17,983 bases of DNA from Pavlovales sp. CCMP2436 (lineage: Eukaryota > Haptophyta > Pavlovophyceae > Pavlovales): the NCBI GenBank assembly GCA_026770615.1, contig MU631585.1, forward strand, positions 142,745 to 160,727. Reading direction: 5' to 3'. A model generated the notes under the pieces. It was not told the origin of the DNA, made no database searches, and worked only from the letters and a program-made list of their open reading frames with translations. How positions within the stretch are numbered: the first letter of the stretch is position 1; every line of letters begins with the position of its first letter. Both the position numbers and the translations under genes were made by a program. This document shows, in pieces, positions 7,211-14,178 of the stretch.

Positions 7211-7255
7211 TCAACTCTGTGAGTGAACACTTCCTGTTGAACACTGCTGAGCCGC
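7211..7255 (+). repeat. Direct repeat R2, copy 1
   Basis: The core CTGTGAGTGAACAC..CTGTTGAACA.TGCTGAGCCGC recurs at 9202-9250 with 36 of 40 bases identical after a 4-base gap. In one frame both copies read SVSEH.LLN.AEP, with changes at whole codons. Confidence 0.75.
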
Positions 7256-7429
7256 TATATACTGCAATGGGCGACGCAGCGCTCAGGCCAGCACAACTTC
7301 CAGGACAGACGCAATATTTGTCGTGAACCCAACCCCGTCTAAATCCCTGGATACGTGCAACAGAGGATCCCATGAGCGCCCACGCAGTCCCACCGAGCAG
7401 CATATGCGCAGTGGTGGCGGACGCGACTG

Positions 7430-7771
7430 CCAAGCTCTCACCGGTATGTGTAAATGTCAGAAATAGGAGTGCTAGGTGTCATCTGAGTGTGTGTTCGAAT
7501 AACGAAGTGAAAAAGGCCAAGCTCTCGCCGGTATGTGCTGCCGGTGTACCTTATGTGCTGCGTGGATCCGGTATACCTTTTCATGCATCTACTGTAGGCT
7601 TGAGACAGGGGGCATGAGACAGGGGGGGCGGGGGGGCGCCAAGCTCTCGCCGGTATGCGTAAAGATCTAAATATCTAGAAATAAGTGCTGTCCGCCTTGT
7701 CATGCCTCTAGACTTCTACTGTAGGCATGAGACAGGGGTGACGGGGGGCGGGCAAGCTCTCGCCGGTATGT
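7430..7771 (+). repeat. Irregular array of four CAAGCTCTCGCCGGTATG units
   Basis: The 18-mer (A for G once) starts at about 7431, 7518, 7640 and 7753, spaced 87, 122 and 113 bases. Spacers share pieces: ATCTAAATATCTAGAA, ACTGTAGGC(T/A)TGAGACAGGGG and long G runs (7618-7636, 7743-7749) able to form quadruplexes. The last unit runs into member a of the 100-bp family, which begins with the same AAATATCTAGAA. Confidence 0.85.
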
Positions 7772-7780
7772 TTAATATTT

Positions 7781-7895
7781 AAATATCTAGAAGTATGTCC
7801 GTCCCCTGACAGGTCTCCACCGGATCCAAGCTTTGAGAAAACACTCGGGTCAAGGGACCTTAGCAGAGCACACGGATACCATCCCCACCGCTGAA
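7781..7895 (+). repeat. Dispersed 100-bp family, member a
   Basis: It runs from AAATATCTAGAAGTATGTCC through GTCCCCTGACAGGTCTCCAC to AGCACACGGATACC and ACCGCTGAATA. Reverse-complement members lie at 13101-13201 and 13389-13482, and a same-strand member at 13789-13903. There is no coding potential. Confidence 0.85.
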
Positions 7896-8098
7896 TATCC
7901 CTCTATGAAGAGGGACGGGCGGGAGGCATTGCCAATGCCTATTTAAGACGCTGGGGTGTGGTGTTATCTTAAAGATATGATGTTATAATCATCACTAGCT
8001 TTTCCGACCACCGCTGAATAAGTTCCCGCCTTGTTATGTCTCCCGACTGATATGGGCCTGATGCAAGTGGAAGATCAGCTTCTACGCTTGAATCTCCA

Positions 8099-8264
8099 CA
8101 GAGGGCCACGGGCAATAAGAAGGGCGATTTTGATACTGAGGCTCAGTTTCTTAGCAAATTACATACAAACTATAGTTAATTTTTGCGTAAGGTGCCATTG
8201 AAGGACACACAAAATGAGGCTCAGTTTCTCAACGTTACGGCGTCTTATTGCCCGCGACCCCCTG
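8099..8264. mobile_element. MITE family A, copy 2 (166 bp)
   Basis: The right end CTTATTGCCCGCGACCCCCTG is intact and followed by TA. The left end (CAGAGGGCCACGGGCAATAAG) matches it inverted with a few changes, and its outer TA has become CA. The interior carries GAGGCTCAGTTTCT twice (about 8139 and 8216) as a direct repeat. Relative to copies 1 and 3 the interior is inverted. There is no open frame. Confidence 0.8.
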
Positions 8265-8287
8265 TACCTACTACTGTTTAGGTTCAC

Positions 8288-8524
8288 TGCATCGTGCCGC
8301 GCGTGCTCGATTTCGCTTTCACGATGTTCGCGTCGCACGCAAACGCCCTCGAACCCCTCGAAAAGATCCTTTCGTAGATCCCTTCGTTTATGACATCGCG
8401 CGAAGCACAAAATATGTGCTTCGGTCTCACCGTAGCCAAGAGCCGCAAGCTCGCCACCGCTGCGGCCGTCCAGGCAAGGGCCTTGACTATGCTCCCCTCC
8501 CCCATAATGCCGTCTAAACAATAA
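8288..8524 (+). pseudogene. Possible exon fragment, strand uncertain
   Basis: Right after the MITE a frame with mostly G/C-ending codons reads PRVLDFAFTMFASHANALEP and, after one TAG at 8375-8377, SREAQNMCFGLTVAKSRKLA and TAAAVQARALTMLP to a TAA. The antisense frame 8505-8284 is fully open and equally balanced, because both share the same wobble positions; I cannot decide between them. It could be part of the split SET/MYND gene or unrelated. Confidence 0.2.
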
Positions 8525-9008
8525 TTACACGTAAGCCAGAACCCTCCTTTCGTTAATTTATATAGACAATTTAAATAATGTGGCTGTCCAGACCAAAAAA
8601 TGCGTCGAGTGCATCGCGGCTGGATGCGCGGGGGGTGCGGGGTGCAAGAAACCGCACCCCGCGGCGCACGGAACGCTCAGCGCGCTTTCTGGACCGGGGA
8701 GGACTACATCCGACTACAGCCAACACAGCGTGACAATGTTTTATTTCTTTTTTTTAGAGCTGTCTACGTCATATTGTTACACTGCCCTGAAATCTGCGTC
8801 TCTCCCGTCACTGGTGAGAACATTCTAACTGCGCAATATTGTAATATTCATAATGTCAAAATAGGGCGTCGCGCGCCTGCTGACGAAGTATCTTCCCGCG
8901 ATGGAAATTCTCTACGGCGAAAAGGTGCGTTATTTTCTTTTCTTTGCCTTAATAAATTTGTATCAAGCTCCGGCCCACTGTCTGCACACATGGTCTGGCC
9001 GTGCCCTA
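8525..9008. other. Stretch without a clear gene
   Basis: The part 8595-8710 is GC-rich and cysteine-codon rich (CVECIAAGCAGGAGCKKPH in one frame) but no family is recognised. The rest is AT-rich with T runs at 8743-8755. No RNA gene was seen. Confidence 0.4.
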
Positions 9009-9161
9009 CAGGGTATCGCGGGCAACAAGAAGCCGCAACGTTCAAATATTGAGCCCTCGTTTTGTGTGCCCTTCATTTGCAATTCAAGTAAATTGAACCG
9101 TTGTTTGTATGTGCCTCCTTCCACCTCAAATTTCGCCCGTCTTATTGCCCGCGACCCCCTG
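9009..9161. mobile_element. MITE family A, copy 3 (153 bp)
   Basis: The left end CAGGGTATCGCGGGCAACAAG and right end CTTATTGCCCGCGACCCCCTG form imperfect inverted repeats; the left is preceded by TA and the right followed by TG. Its interior has TGAGCCCTCGTTTTGTGTGC, close to the reverse complement of copy 2, and GTTGTTTGTATGT as in copy 1. It is the most diverged copy and about 14 bp shorter than the others. Confidence 0.78.
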
Positions 9162-9201
9162 TGTAAAATGGCTCTGCTGCGGCCAGGATTAATTTCGGAC
9201 G

Positions 9202-9250
9202 TCAACGAAGTCTGTGAGTGAACACCAGCTGTTGAACAGTGCTGAGCCGC
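9202..9250 (+). repeat. Direct repeat R2, copy 2
   Basis: This is the partner of 7211-7255. It lies 40 bp after MITE copy 3 and 44 bp before the MYND fragment. Confidence 0.75.
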
Positions 9251-9293
9251 GAATAATAATTTATGTGTATACATTAAATGGCTCTACCTGCAG

Positions 9294-9509
9294 GATTCGG
9301 ACGTGCTCGCCGTGCGCAAGGCCCTGCTGGATGCCAAGGGGCCAACAGGCGACATTGGCGACCTGCTCGAGGTCCCTGGAACGTGCGATCAGTGTAAGGC
9401 CTGGCAGTCGCGCCTGCAGATTTGTTCCGCTTGCTAATGCGCCAAGTACTGCTCGCAGCCTTGCCAGAAGAAGGCGTGGAAGGAGCACAAGCGCCAGTGT
9501 GGGAAATGA
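9294..9509 (+). pseudogene. MYND zinc finger with one in-frame TAA
   Basis: MYND fingers bind two zinc ions and mediate protein contacts, often next to SET domains. After CTACCTGCAG, a good splice acceptor ending at 9293, the frame reads DSDVLAVRKALLDAKGPTGD, then a complete set of MYND ligands. These are C-x2-C (codons 9384, 9393), C-x2-C (9423, 9432), Y-C-x3-C-Q (9447-9465), W (9477), H (9486) and C (9498), ending GK and TGA at 9507-9509. Length and spacing match the family. A TAA at 9435-9437 replaces a non-ligand residue between the fourth Cys and the YC pair. It is therefore a terminal exon of a MYND protein killed by a single nonsense codon, or one read through. Confidence 0.7.
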
Positions 9510-10182
9510 TTCCTTGACCTTGTGGTGCAGTCATAACTAGACGGGTACACGCTGTTTTAAAGAAGGGAGTAGACCGACCGCAGCGCGCTGCAGGCTTTAC
9601 TTATTCATTGGACGAGACCGTTTCCGATTGTTTTGTTGAGTAAAGGCTTAAGACTAGGCGTAACTCGGATTTATAGTTGGCTTGCAACAGCGGTTGTCAC
9701 TGTCAGCGCGCCGCAGGCTTTATTACTACTTAGAATTAGTTTGCCGGATACCCGGCGTGACATCGTCCGGACTTTTGAACGAACATAGGAACGGTGGACC
9801 TCCGCCCCAGTAAACTTACCCCTCAGGCCATCAAACGCAGTCCCAATATGTTTATAAAAGTCATTTGGTTACACTCACAAGAACTTCAATGGAAACCTCC
9901 CGAAGAGATATAAATTGTGCATATGCTAATACGCGTAATTGGAGATAAAGTTATACCAATATGGGTAGGCCCACGGAAGTAATTACTTAGCACTTGGCAG
10001 GGCCGGACTCAGCCGACAGCGCCGCACTGATGTATCGATGACGGAATTGCGGTCAGCACTCATCCAAGTTGGCGCGGGGTCTGATCAAGATTGAGAAACT
10101 CGCGTAGTCGAACGAGTCGGTCGCGTTAAGTTCTCGCGGTTTGGGAGTGTGCGTGGCCGGTCAGGGCGGCGGCGCTCGGCGT
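9510..10182. other. Intergenic stretch with a 25-bp direct repeat
   Basis: CAGCGCGC(T/C)GCAGGCTTTA recurs at 9581 and 9704 (123-bp spacing). Otherwise I see no gene, RNA or transposon end; composition is mixed. Confidence 0.5.
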
Positions 10183-10290
10183 CTAATTGCGCTGGATCTC
10201 GAAGATGCGTGTCACTTTGTTGACGTGTAGCTTAAAATTGGTGGAGGTGGTGAGGCGCAGCTCCCCAGCGTGGCGGCGCATGATGTGCCT
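10183..10290 (-). CDS. Probable 3' terminal exon, unknown protein
   Basis: Reading RHIMRRHAGELRLTTSTNFK then LHVNKVTRIFEIQRN to a TAG, nearly all codons end in G or C, the strongest short coding signal in this part. Upstream on the same strand a run of ten C (10310-10319) and GCACAG ending at 10291 form a plausible acceptor. The open frame continues to 10446 but that part looks non-coding. I do not recognise the protein, and the preceding exon was not found. Confidence 0.35.
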   Translation of the reverse strand, partial: RHIMRRHAGELRLTTSTNFKLHVNKVTRIFEIQRN

Positions 10291-10649
10291 CTGTGCAGCG
10301 CGCCGTCGGGGGGGGGGGTTGAGGCGCAGGGACGTCTGACGCGCGAGTCCATCAGGCGGTGAGCGTGGCACACCGCGCTCACCCTCATGGACGAATATTT
10401 GAGTCATACCCCCAAAGCGCATCCAGAAGAGACCGTCTCGAACCACACCCTCAGCACTATCAGGAGCAGCCAGTCCGTCAAATATCTACAAAAAAAACGC
10501 AATTTTCTCGTATTTCCCGAACGAATCTGGTAATGAGTCACATGCACAAAGTTGTTCCCGTCAAATTCTACGTCTAGGGAGCACTTAAATTGTCTACGAT
10601 CATCTTATTTAGATTAAATAAAAATTCAAGTAAATTCAAAAAGGCTATT

Positions 10650-10666
10650 TCGGCAAAGTGCCGAAT
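10650..10666. repeat. 7-bp hairpin with triloop
   Basis: TTCGGCA-AAG-TGCCGAA is a perfect stem. It lies ten bases before the larger nested structure. Confidence 0.6.
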
Positions 10667-10675
10667 TAATAGACA

Positions 10676-10761
10676 CTCGCTGGCGCCGCGCCCGGGTAGC
10701 TGTAAGCACCCGAAAAGTCCGGAAGATAAACTCTTCCTATTTGGGTGCACACCCAGCGAGT
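10676..10761. other. Nested inverted repeats, possible structured RNA
   Basis: Three nested stems are visible. The outer one is ACTCGCTGG (10676-10684) with CCAGCGAGT (10753-10761). The middle one is GCACCC (10707-10712) with GGGTGC (10743-10748), extendable by a G-U and an A-U pair. The inner one is GGAAGA (10722-10727) with TCTTCC (10733-10738). A small GGCG/CGCC stem may fit in the left gap. It is not a tRNA: no T-loop and the wrong arm sizes. It could be a folded non-coding RNA or a degraded small transposon. Confidence 0.4.
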
Positions 10762-10945
10762 CATTTCCGATATTATAAATTAAATACAAAACAAATTTAT
10801 TGCAATTACTGTAGCCTTAGAACGCCTAGCTGATTTTTTTCCGACTTCGGGGCCTCTACGGCCCGGACTTTTTGTCTGACGCAGTAACTTTAAGTGATAC
10901 TCTGAAAGCCCTAATTTAATCATGCCTAAGAGGAAACTGGCGACA

Positions 10946-11038
10946 GAGAGGAATCAGAACTTTTATTATAAAAAAGGTGATCGAGAGGAATCAGAACTAT
11001 TATTACAAAAAGGCGATCGAGAGGAATCAGAAGAGAAG
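10946..11038 (+). repeat. 36-37-bp tandem repeat, two and a half copies
   Basis: GAGAGGAATCAGAA starts at 10946, 10983 and 11019. The third copy overlaps the last two codons and the stop of the two-exon gene on the minus strand, so the repeat forms its 3' UTR. It appears to have grown out of the gene end. Confidence 0.85.
10962..10967 (-). terminator. Polyadenylation signal AATAAA
   Basis: TTTATT on the plus strand reads AATAAA on the minus strand, 60 bases after the stop of the two-exon gene, a usual distance. The neighbouring tandem copy carries AATAAT instead. Confidence 0.45.
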
Positions 11039-12822
11039 GTCCTCGAGTGCAGCAGCCATCGCCCTCACCTGCTCAAGCTGTGCTGCGCACGCGCCCTTGC
11101 CTTCGCTGCCGCCTGGGGGGCGAGCCGAAGGAGGCGGGCCGAGATGCCGCACGCGCACGCAGACTGCGAAACTCAGGATCGGGTACTGGCAGACGAACCG
11201 CTGCTGCGCGCCTCGCGCGCCGCCGCCACCCCCTCCCCCGCCGCTCGCGACAGCCGGTGTGGCTGGCGGCGAGCAGAAGTGCCCCACCACCTCCTTGAGG
11301 CTCAGCTCGTACTCGCCCACACGCCACACGCCGCCGTCACCGTTGCGCCGGGGCGCTGCGGCAGCCGCCTGCGAGCGCAGCCGACGCACGGCCTCTGAAT
11401 GGCTGCCCGACTCAAGCTCGGCAGCCGACTGGCCCCTGTGAGCTGAGTGAGCGCCGGGGGTGAGTCGGATCGTCTCGTGCGCTTCTGCGTCTGCGGAAAT
11501 GGCCATCACCGTCAGATCGGCTATCCACTGCTCGGGGGGCACACCGAAGAGGCCTACGCTCGTTCCGTCACCCGTGGCCGACGGACCCGCCGCAGCAGCT
11601 GCACGCTCGCCCGGGAGCAGGAGAGGCAGCCCGGGAGGCACACCTGCTACCCGCCGTGCAGCGGCGGTGGCGGCGGCAGCCGCGCTGTTGTTGTTGGCAC
11701 CGGTGAGCCCGGCCACGAGAGCGGCCATCTCGGCTGCGCCCCCCGGCCCCGCTGCGAGTGCTGTGAGTGCTGCCCCGGCGGAAAGTTCGGCAGGCGGAAG
11801 CAGCGCGGGGCGGCAGTGCAGGTGCAGCGTCAGCTCACCCGGGGGCGCGGGACGGCCCCCGGGCTCGGAGTGCGCGGCGGGCGGTGCGGGGGAGGAGCGG
11901 GCGGGGTCCGGGAGACCGAGGCCGATCGGCGGGAGGGCTGTCCGCCTCTCTCGCCCTGCCTCCGAGTCTTCGGCCGGCGCCTCAGTTTCCGTAGAACTAG
12001 TGTCCGCAGCTGCAGCGTCCACAGCTCCATTGCCCGCGGCCGCAGCGCCCGCGCCGCGCTCGAGCAGCGTGTCGCTCACAACCAGAGTGACGCTCTCTGC
12101 CTGCTGCGTGCTGAGCCACACGAGCAGATCCTCGCCGAAAGCGTGCGCGCGCATTCCGGGAGAGGTCCCGTGCGCGTCGGCGGTGGCGGCGGGCGTGGGG
12201 AGCGGGGTGGAGCCCCCTTCCCCCTCTTCCCTTCCCCGATCCACAGCGAGAGTGACGAGGACTGTCTCCTCCACGGCGCCGAGTTGGCGCGGCAGGCTGG
12301 CGCGCGCGGCGAGCTCGAGTCCGGGCGAGCTCCGCAGCTTCTCGTGGACCACCGATATGATGCGCAGGCGGTAGGGGCCGAGGCGGTGCGCGCAGCTCTC
12401 TTCCTCCTGCTGCAGCCATAGGTGGAGCGGTGGGCCCGCGTGCCCCAGTTGCGCACGCAGGAAGAGACCACCCACCTGGGAGAGGCACGGGGCAGAGGGG
12501 CAGCGATATGAGAGAGGCAGAGAGATGGCGCTCCTCTCCCAGCACGCGTACTCGCCACCTGCCCGAGCAGCGAGTGCGGCGTCACCTGCCCGAGCGGCGC
12601 CGTGGCAGCCTCGAAGTCAAGCGGCCCATCCGACAACCCGTCGCGCGTCGCGGCGCCGACCCAGATGCGGAGCGCCTCCAGGTGCAGCGGCGGCGCGTCG
12701 AGCGCCAACGTGTGGACTCCGAGGAAGTGTGGAGCGCGGAGCATCGAAGCACGCTCGGCCGCTGCGCGGGCTTTGGCGGCCATGGCCGCGGCTGGAGTCG
12801 GCTCGCCGGTGGGAGCGGCCAT
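11027..12822 (-). CDS. Two-exon hypothetical protein, 570 residues
   Basis: Exon 1 (12822-12559, 88 codons) starts at an ATG in good context (ACAGATGGCC) and reads an Ala-rich start, then HFLGVHTLALDAPPLHLEAL and RIWVGAATRDGLSDG, ending LLGQ. An 83-bp GT-AG intron (12558-12476) separates it in phase 0 from exon 2 (12475-11027, 482 codons plus TGA). Exon 2 begins VGGLFLRAQLGHAGPPLHLW and YRLRIISVVHEKL, then alternates ordered blocks (AFGEDLLVWLSTQQAESVTL; EQWIADLTVMAISADAEAHE; GVWRVGEYELSLKEVVGHFC) with Ala, Gly and Pro-rich linkers, including five Ala after three Asn and nine Gly. There is no signal peptide or membrane segment. Composition and spacing suggest a soluble beta-rich protein with disordered loops. 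I do not recognise the family. An AATAAA follows the stop. Confidence 0.65.
12476..12558 (-). other. Spliceosomal intron, 83 bp
   Basis: The donor is GGCAG-GTGGCGAGT, the acceptor CCGTGCCTCTCCCAG, with a long pyrimidine-rich stretch (CTCTCTGCCTCTCTC and CCCCTCTGCCCC). Both flanking frames are open and join without changing phase, and inside the intron the exon 1 frame loses its natural composition. Acceptor and donor are both followed by GTGG. Confidence 0.65.
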
Positions 12823-12832
12823 CTGTCAGTTA

Positions 12833-12851
12833 GTTTTTTTTCAAAAAAAAC
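12833..12851. promoter_or_regulatory. Poly-T/poly-A palindrome upstream of the two-exon gene
   Basis: GTTTTTTTT-C-AAAAAAAAC is a perfect palindrome around one base, ending 11 bases before the start codon of the minus-strand gene. Long dA:dT tracts exclude nucleosomes and often mark promoters; as RNA it would be a hairpin in the 5' leader. The role is inferred from position only. Confidence 0.4.
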
Positions 12852-13100
12852 GAGCGCTCATCCGTTAAAGGAGGAGATATTCCTCCGCCGCGACGGGGAT
12901 GGAGCTTCTTCCATTATTATCATCGAGGCGCACTCGGCCGCGGCCATGGTTGTCTGTTGTCAGTTATGTAGTTCGTTTTAAACTTCACGCACATGCGTCG
13001 CGGGAAGGAGATTCTCTGGTCATTATTATTAATATAGTCATGGGGCCGCGCCCGCAGTCGTCGATTGTCGTGTGTCTGATCAGCCTTGCGGTGGGGGCGG

Positions 13101-13201
13101 TATTCGTGTGCCCTGCAAAGGTCCCTTGATCCGAGTGTTTTCTCAACGCTTGGGTTCGGTTGAGACCTGTCAGGGGACGGACGTAAATTTTCTAGATATT
13201 T
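13101..13201 (-). repeat. Dispersed 100-bp family, member b
   Basis: The reverse complement matches member a along its whole length with roughly one change in ten, including GTCCGTCCCCTGACAGGTCTC. It lies in inverted orientation to a, 5.2 kb apart. Confidence 0.85.
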
Positions 13202-13388
13202 ACACACGCGCACGCTGTCGCTCACGTAAGCCGTGTGTTTGTGCAGCGTTTTTTTTATGTACCCATGTTCGGATTTTTTACGGCGGTGGCGAGCTCTGAT
13301 GGCGGTAATTCCTCTATTGTCTGTGGGGCGGGGCCGCGTCGTGCGTGTCTGCTTCCGTTCCACGGTCGACCATTGTGTCTGGTCTGGC

Positions 13389-13482
13389 TCCGTGTGCTCT
13401 GCTAAGGTCCCGATTTCAGTGTTTTCTTTACGCTTGGGTCCTGTGGAGACCTGCCAGGAGACGGACGTATTTCTGATATTTA
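13389..13482 (-). repeat. Dispersed 100-bp family, member c
   Basis: It has the same orientation as b and begins about 288 bp further on. It has CGTGTGCTCTGCTAAGGTCC, identical to member a at that block, but a more diverged centre. Confidence 0.8.
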
Positions 13483-13594
13483 AACACACATAGGAGGTGT
13501 GTGTTAGTGTAGGTATTGATGTTCTCCAGTACGAGCGTTTGCGTTGCAGAGCCTCAGCCTTGCAATATTTAATATAGTATGTTCATATCAACGA

Positions 13595-13620
13595 AGGCTC
13601 CAGCTCCGGTCATGGCCAGC
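13595..13620 (+). repeat. 26-bp inverted repeat, left arm
   Basis: AGGCTCCAGCTCCGGTCATG followed by GCCAGC is the exact reverse complement of 17130-17155. Homology stops at both edges. Confidence 0.9.
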
Positions 13621-13788
13621 CATTACATGTGTATTTCGGTTTTTTTTAATGTGTCTGGCGAGCCGGAGACGCCCGGCCGGCAGGCCCAGGCGAAGAAAAA
13701 TTGTAAGGTCTATTTTAGCCATTTTAAAAAACCACGACGTTAAAAGTAAGACAGGCAGCAGCAGTCAGGCAAATCTGATGTGTGTAAG

Positions 13789-13903
13789 TTTCTAGTCAAA
13801 CGTCCGTCCCCTGGAGGATCTCACTGGATTTAAGTGTTGAAAAAATACTCAGATCCAGGGATCCACCCCGAGCACACGGATACCGTCCGCACCGCTGATT
13901 AGT
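13789..13903 (+). repeat. Dispersed 100-bp family, member d
   Basis: Plus-strand orientation like member a, with CGTCCGTCCCCTG, a diverged centre, and GAGCACACGGATACCGTCCG then CACCGCTGATTAG matching the end of a. With b and c it forms an inverted pair around about 600 bp. Confidence 0.8.
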
Positions 13904-14052
13904 TCAGCCACACGACTCTCGACTGGCGCGCTGACCGACCTCCACTGCTCTCCCTCGCGTCGTCTGAAAATGCAGCACCGTCTGCGAGTGCGGCCTACCT
14001 TCGCGCATCCCAAACATTACTTCCTCGCTAGCCTGGCTCGCATATGTTGAGA

Positions 14053-14072
14053 TTTTTGCCCGGGGGCAAAAA
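14053..14072. repeat. 9-bp hairpin TTTTTGCCC/GGGCAAAAA
   Basis: Perfect stem with a two-base GG centre, about 105 bases past the end of the reverse-transcriptase frame. It might be the 3' end structure of the retroelement. Confidence 0.5.
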
Positions 14073-14178
14073 CCACAAATATACGCGGCCTATTTTCTGG
14101 CCCATTCTATCCCACCCCTTAACGGGGGTGGGCCTCGACGGCCGATGAATTCAGCCAGTGATCGCCCAGGTGGCGGGC

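Larger units (their letters stand above)
7060..8098. other. Repeat-rich stretch without genes
   Basis: This holds an AT-rich part (7084-7200), one member of the 45-bp direct repeat, the four-fold CAAGCTCTCGCCGG array with G-rich spacers, and member a of the dispersed 100-bp family. No frame of interest was found. Confidence 0.6.
10291..11026. other. Intergenic stretch with structured inverted repeats
   Basis: Apart from the hairpins at 10650-10761 and the 3' UTR repeats at 10946, this is AT-rich sequence with no convincing frame on either strand. Confidence 0.5.
12852..14178. other. Repeat-dominated region without genes
   Basis: This holds three members of the 100-bp family (listed), a second related layer of GGGGC(C/G)G..TCGTGCGTGTCTG sequence before each minus-strand member (about 13040 and 13325), one arm of the 26-bp inverted repeat, and a hairpin at 14053. 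The minus frame 13489-12920 is open for 189 codons, but it covers two repeat members and reads as low-quality Arg/Thr/Pro sequence, so I do not call a gene. Confidence 0.6.

Noticed and set aside
7430..7771. CRISPR array
   Set aside because: Only four imperfect units, spacing of 87-122 bases, spacers that resemble each other, and a eukaryotic setting.
10676..10761. tRNA gene
   Set aside because: The stems nest instead of forming a cloverleaf, there is no GTTCRA T-loop and the length is wrong.
11447..12421. Long plus-strand frames (324 and 304 codons)
   Set aside because: They lie opposite the two-exon gene, are Arg/Ser/Gly-rich and share its wobble bias; shadows in high-GC DNA.
12920..13489. 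Open minus-strand frame of 189 codons
   Set aside because: It runs through two members of the dispersed 100-bp family and reads as repetitive Arg/Thr/Pro-rich sequence; the openness comes from repeats, not coding.
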